Origin: Flavobacteriales bacterium
GTDB lineage: Bacteria > Bacteroidota > Bacteroidia > NS11-12g > UBA955
Assembly (NCBI GenBank): GCA_947472115.1
Contig: CANIZU010000070.1
Location: 1 to 8,588 of the forward strand
Direction: 5' to 3'
DNA: 8,588 nucleotides
The notes beneath the pieces are model-generated. The model made no database searches, was not told the origin of the DNA, and saw nothing but the letters and a program-made list of their open reading frames with translations. Position numbers and translations under genes: made by a program. Positions 5,832 to 8,588 of this stretch are shown here, piece after piece (position 1 is the first letter of the stretch; the number at the start of each line of letters is the position of its first letter).

Positions 5832-6706
5832 TGCACTTTTATCCCTCCGCTCCATGATTTCCAATATTTAATAATTTGCAGTGAAGCAGGGGTTTCAGAG
5901 GTCCGAAGTCCCAGAATCACTGTGTATGTTTTGAATGTGTTGGGGAGCAATGACCCCGAATAGATAAATCCCGCCTCCATATAGTTTTGTGCTGGGTTGC
6001 TGCAAACTTTCGCGTAAGGCCTACCGCTTCCTTTCTTCACTTTGGGCAGCCAAATCAGTTGCGATTCATTCCAAACGATTGGAGCATTACTCATCATCCC
6101 AGAATCCGAACGATCGAACATCCCAAGTATAAATCCATTCCCATCGTTTCCTGTCGATAGCGATGTCCTCATGCTGCCAATAAAATCGCCGCCGGTATTG
6201 TTTGAATACTGCATTGATATTTGAGTAATTGGCGCAAATCCATGCAAACCCAAAAATCGAGGTCCGACCGGCGTTGGGGATGTCGGAGCATTGGTTTCCA
6301 AAAACCGCGAAGCTGTTACACCCACTCCCACCGCGATCCCCAATTCTTTTTTTAACTGCAAGCGGTAATGACCCATCAAGCGACAGTCCGACCATTCACG
6401 GGCGCCTTTGGTTTCAAAATCCCAGCGGAAACGACCTTGGTAATGGGCGATATTGAGGTCTTGCAAACCGGTGCCGGTGGCGTAGTTGCGAAAAACGCAA
6501 AAAGTTTCTGGTGTCGTGCTGCGATGAATGCTCCAAACGGGGGTTTCGAAGACAATTTTGTAAGGAATGGGGTGGGTGAATTTGTACTCAAAGGCGGGCA
6601 TCGAATCGCTCAAAACGGGCGAAGCAAAGAGGGAGGAAACAACGCTAAACAAGCACATCGCAATGGGGTATTTGATCCATCCGATATTGCTTGCAGGCCT
6701 TGTCAT
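5777..6706 (-). CDS. Exported protein of unknown function, possibly outer-membrane beta-barrel
   Basis: I do not recognise this 309-residue protein. It opens with a signal peptide (residues about 12-33: hydrophobic core I-A-M-C-L-F-S-V-V-S-S-L-F-A, then S-P-V-L-S). The body is rich in Gly, Ser, Asn and aromatic residues, with alternating segments such as Y-R-L-Q-L-K-K and T-Y-T-V-I-L-G-L-R that suggest beta-strands, so a small barrel or beta-rich periplasmic protein is likely. The start at 6706 overlaps the MerR stop as ATGA, supporting translational coupling and this choice of start. The 3' end overlaps the HHH/barrel gene by about 55 nt, an unusually long same-strand overlap, which argues that the two products work together. 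The first ~100 codons have a C-rich coding strand, the rest a G-rich one. Confidence 0.8.
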   Translation of the reverse strand: MTRPASNIGWIKYPIAMCLFSVVSSLFASPVLSDSMPAFEYKFTHPIPYKIVFETPVWSIHRSTTPETFCVFRNYATGTGLQDLNIAHYQGRFRWDFETKGAREWSDCRLMGHYRLQLKKELGIAVGVGVTASRFLETNAPTSPTPVGPRFLGLHGFAPITQISMQYSNNTGGDFIGSMRTSLSTGNDGNGFILGMFDRSDSGMMSNAPIVWNESQLIWLPKVKKGSGRPYAKVCSNPAQNYMEAGFIYSGSLLPNTFKTYTVILGLRTSETPASLQIIKYWKSWSGGIKVQWHQQLGWQSAMQIKKSW

Positions 6707-7098
6707 TCCAGTTGTTCCTTGAGTTTTAGTAGTTTTTCTTTGAAGTTTCTCAGCTGAGAAATTAGCTCGGCTTGGGGTGTGATTCCGGTATCGTTTCGCT
6801 TTACTTTTTTGGAAACTTGGGACAGCCTTACGCCTTTGCTATGTGAAAGATAATAAATCTCTTTGAGTACCTCCATGTCCTTGGCGTTGTAGAAACGGTC
6901 GCCTTTTTTGTTTTTCATGGGCTTGATTTGAGGGAATTGCTTCTCCCAAAATCGCAAAGTGCTTGCTGGAACGCCAATGATTTCAGCCGCTTCGCCAATT
7001 TTTAAATAGGTTTTGGTTTGCGGTGTGCTGTGCATCGGATTGCCTTGGGCGTTTGTTGCGTTGCTGTTCAAGTTGTCGGACTCATTCATGGTTTCCAT
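6703..7098 (-). CDS. MerR-family transcriptional regulator
   Basis: The 131-residue protein has a polar, Asn-rich leader (1-30), then a MerR DNA-binding domain. The helix-turn-helix is at about 32-52 (L-K-I-G-E-A-A-E-I-I-G-V-P-A-S-T-L-R-F-W-E). The wing follows at about 62-72 (K-N-K-K-G-D-R-F-Y) and a second helical pair at about 74-100. Residues 107-131 form a short coiled coil for dimerisation (L-I-S-Q-L-R, L-L-K-L-K-E-Q-L). There is no C-terminal effector domain and no metal-binding cysteine, so the signal is unknown. In Bacteroidota a regulator of this kind commonly sits next to the M23 peptidase, as here, but usually with lemA downstream; here exported-protein genes follow instead. The 57-bp gap upstream holds no clear promoter. 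An in-frame ATG at 7089 is an alternative start. Control of its own operon is plausible but not shown. Confidence 0.93.
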   Translation of the reverse strand: METMNESDNLNSNATNAQGNPMHSTPQTKTYLKIGEAAEIIGVPASTLRFWEKQFPQIKPMKNKKGDRFYNAKDMEVLKEIYYLSHSKGVRLSQVSKKVKRNDTGITPQAELISQLRNFKEKLLKLKEQLE

Positions 7099-7155
7099 GG
7101 GCGGTTTTGCTGTGGCTAAATTAGTATCAAATCGAAGAGAATCTCACTATTTTGG

Positions 7156-8115
7156 TTAATCGAATCGGGTGGCTTCTCGCTGTGAAAGTTCTATCATCCG
7201 CTGATATTGCTCATCGGTTAGGTCGTTTCGATAGAAGAAAGCGGGATTGAGCGGGTTATTGAATTTGCGGACTTCGTAGTGGAGGTGGCTGCCGGTGGAA
7301 CGACCTGTATTGCCCACGTAGCCAATGAGTTGACCGCGTTTTATTTTTTGGCCGGGCCTTACGATGGATCGACTCAAATGTCCGTACAAAGTGGTATAGC
7401 CGTTGCCGTGATTGATGATGATGTGGTTACCGTAGCCCCAGGGTTCGGTTTTTATCAACGAAACAGTTCCGTTTGCGGTAGCGTAAATTTCGGTGCCCAC
7501 AGCGGCGGTGAAGTCCATTCCGGGGTGGAAAGAGGGGGTGTGATAGAAGGGGTCTCTGCGATAGCCGAATCCGCTGGCGAGCTGACGTAAGTCTTTGTTA
7601 GCTACGGGCATAATTGCGGGAATGGCGTCGATCGCGGTAATTCTGTTTTTAGAGAGCTTTTGCAATTTAACGAAGCTGGCTTCTTGTGCGATGGCCAACG
7701 CCTGCAGCTGGTCGGCTTTTTCTTTGATGCGTTGCAGCAGTTTTCCGTTGGGCAGTTTTGAAAGTTCTGCGTAATCTTTTCCTCGGAAATCGGTGGGTTT
7801 GGGCGGGGCGACGTTAAAAATCGACCGGTAAATATTGATGTCTTTGTCTTCGAGGTCTTGAAGGCGTTTTTCGAATTCTTCAATTTGTCGGTTCGCCGAT
7901 TCGAGTTCTTGCAGCACGGCAAAGTTGTTTTGCTGACTGGGGAGCATGTTGAATCGAACATAAAAATGGCTGATGACAAAGCTCAGGCCAACCACGAGGA
8001 CCACGAAGAGGGAGGTTGCGCCAAATCTACGCCACAGCACATAGCTTCGGTGGTCTGAGACCTTCTCAAAGCTGAGCGATTTGGGGTTGTAGAAGTATTT
8101 GGTGCGGCGTGCCAT
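7156..8115 (-). CDS. Membrane-anchored M23 (LytM-type) peptidoglycan endopeptidase
   Basis: The 319-residue protein has a basic cytoplasmic N-terminus (R-R-T-K), one transmembrane segment at about 31-53, and a periplasmic coiled coil at about 63-92 (A-V-L-Q-E-L-E-S-A-N-R-Q-I-E-E). A linker leads to an M23 domain at about 178-293. The catalytic set is complete: zinc ligands H197 and D201 (H-P-G-M-D) and H279 (H-L-H-Y-E-V), plus H246 (Y-G-H-L) and H277. G-F-G-Y-R-R-D-P-F precedes the site, as in family members. It should cut cross-link peptides of peptidoglycan during growth or division. With the intact zinc site it is probably active rather than an EnvC-like activator. The ATG at 8113-8115 is 32 bp after the upstream gene, so co-transcription is likely. 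Confidence 0.95.
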   Translation of the reverse strand: MARRTKYFYNPKSLSFEKVSDHRSYVLWRRFGATSLFVVLVVGLSFVISHFYVRFNMLPSQQNNFAVLQELESANRQIEEFEKRLQDLEDKDINIYRSIFNVAPPKPTDFRGKDYAELSKLPNGKLLQRIKEKADQLQALAIAQEASFVKLQKLSKNRITAIDAIPAIMPVANKDLRQLASGFGYRRDPFYHTPSFHPGMDFTAAVGTEIYATANGTVSLIKTEPWGYGNHIIINHGNGYTTLYGHLSRSIVRPGQKIKRGQLIGYVGNTGRSTGSHLHYEVRKFNNPLNPAFFYRNDLTDEQYQRMIELSQREATRFD

Positions 8116-8147
8116 GTGTTTTGGTTGCGGTGCTTAAATATCAAATA

Positions 8148-8588
8148 TCATTCCGCATTGGTGTTGCAAAAATGCAATTTATACGCTTTTGCGCGCAGCA
8201 CGTATTCATCCACGTTATTTTGGATTTGTGCTTCCACTTCGGGGCCCAGCGATTTCACGATTTTGGCGGGTGTGCCGAGAACGAGGGAATAAGGGGGGAT
8301 GATCATGCCTTGGGGGACCATGGCGTTGGCGCCGATGATGCTATATTCTCCGATTTGGGCGTGGTTTAGGACGGTGGCGTGCATGCCAATGAGGACGTGG
8401 TGCGAGAGGGTGGCTCCGTGGACGATTGCGGTGTGACCGATAACGCAGTCGGGGCCAATGCTGCAAGGCGCTCCGGGGTCGGCATGAATCACTGCATTGT
8501 CTTGAATATTGGTTCTTTCACCGATGCGAATGGTGTCGGTATCGCCTCTGAGAACCGCACCAAACCAAATGGAGGCATCTGCCTCGAT
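8148..8588 (-). CDS. Gamma-carbonic-anhydrase-like hexapeptide-repeat protein (5' partial)
   Basis: The frame is open to the window edge and ends with TGA at 8148-8150; 146 C-terminal residues are visible. The GTG at 8490-8492 is internal. Left-handed beta-helix repeats are clear (W-F-G-A-V-L-R-G-D, I-R-I-G, N-I-Q-D-N-A, I-G-A-N-A-M-V-P-Q-G). The three zinc histidines of the gamma-class family are kept: H35 (V-I-H-A-D), H52 and H57 (G-H-T-A-I-V-H), five residues apart. A C-terminal helix follows P-A-K-I-V-K. The family (YrdA/PaaY/CaiE) forms trimers with zinc at subunit interfaces. True carbonic anhydrase activity varies among members, so the reaction is uncertain. Where relatives usually read H-G-C and G-M-G, this protein has H-G-A and G-M-H. 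It is the first visible gene of the likely operon. Confidence 0.93.
   Translation of the reverse strand: MEADASIWFGAVLRGDTDTIRIGERTNIQDNAVIHADPGAPCSIGPDCVIGHTAIVHGATLSHHVLIGMHATVLNHAQIGEYSIIGANAMVPQGMIIPPYSLVLGTPAKIVKSLGPEVEAQIQNNVDEYVLRAKAYKLHFCNTNAE

Larger units (their letters stand above)
3890..6400. other. Block of reversed GC skew across two gene boundaries
   Basis: Hand counts on the plus strand: 3301-3840 has G 184 and C 55; 3841-4260 has G 92 and C 113; 4921-5160 has G 36 and C 85; 6301-6360 has G 7 and C 22; 6541-6600 has G 22 and C 6. The plus strand is thus G-rich on both sides and C-rich or neutral inside this block. One row inside it, 5581-5640, is G-rich. Both edges fall within open frames: the left in the 3' third of the HHH/barrel gene, the right about 100 codons into the upstream exported-protein gene. 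Edges are approximate to about 50-100 bases. Confidence 0.6.

Noticed and set aside
8109..8369. 86-codon plus-strand frame
   Set aside because: Antisense to the gamma-carbonic-anhydrase-like gene, whose hexapeptide repeats and histidines are clear.
1..8588. Search for tRNA, rRNA, CRISPR repeats, transposase or integrase genes
   Set aside because: Nothing resembling these was seen; nearly all bases are in the eight coding regions.

Overview
The window looks like a chromosomal segment of a Bacteroidota bacterium. The grounds are a PD40/OmpA-C outer-membrane protein, the Bacteroidota-type start of PdxJ (L-S-V-N-I-N-K-I-A-T-L-R-N-A-R), a membrane-anchored M23 peptidase next to a MerR regulator, a zinc-dependent phospholipase C-like protein, and outer-membrane beta-barrel proteins with few Shine-Dalgarno sites. 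I cannot place it below phylum.

Layout, left to right. Positions 1-1398 (+) hold the 3' part of an OmpA-family, PD40-repeat protein. Every other gene is on the minus strand. Read in their direction of transcription they are: a gamma-carbonic-anhydrase-like hexapeptide protein (8588-8148, its beginning lies outside the window), a membrane-anchored M23 endopeptidase (8115-7156), a MerR regulator (7098-6703), an unrecognised exported protein (6706-5777), a large exported protein with a ComEA-like helix-hairpin-helix domain and a predicted beta-barrel (about 5831-3279), pdxJ (3282-2548), and after 65 bp a secreted zinc phospholipase C/S1-P1-like protein (2482-1346). The last gene converges on the OmpA gene and overlaps it by 53 bp.

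Gene packing suggests a single operon from the gamma-CA gene to pdxJ. Gaps are 32 and 57 bp, followed by an ATGA overlap, a roughly 55-nt overlap and a second ATGA overlap. The centre is MerR, unknown exported protein, HHH/beta-barrel protein, pdxJ. The two exported proteins are the least explained part of the window, and their overlap suggests they act together in the envelope.

Three features are not explained by gene content. First, three long near-perfect hairpins lie inside the reading frame of the HHH/beta-barrel gene. Second, a block of about 2.5 kb (roughly 3890-6400) has reversed GC skew relative to both flanks, with both edges inside intact reading frames and the left edge at the largest hairpin. 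Third, an 18-bp perfect palindrome lies between pdxJ and the phospholipase gene. I saw no tRNA, rRNA, CRISPR array, transposase or integrase, and no gene-free stretch over 300 bp.
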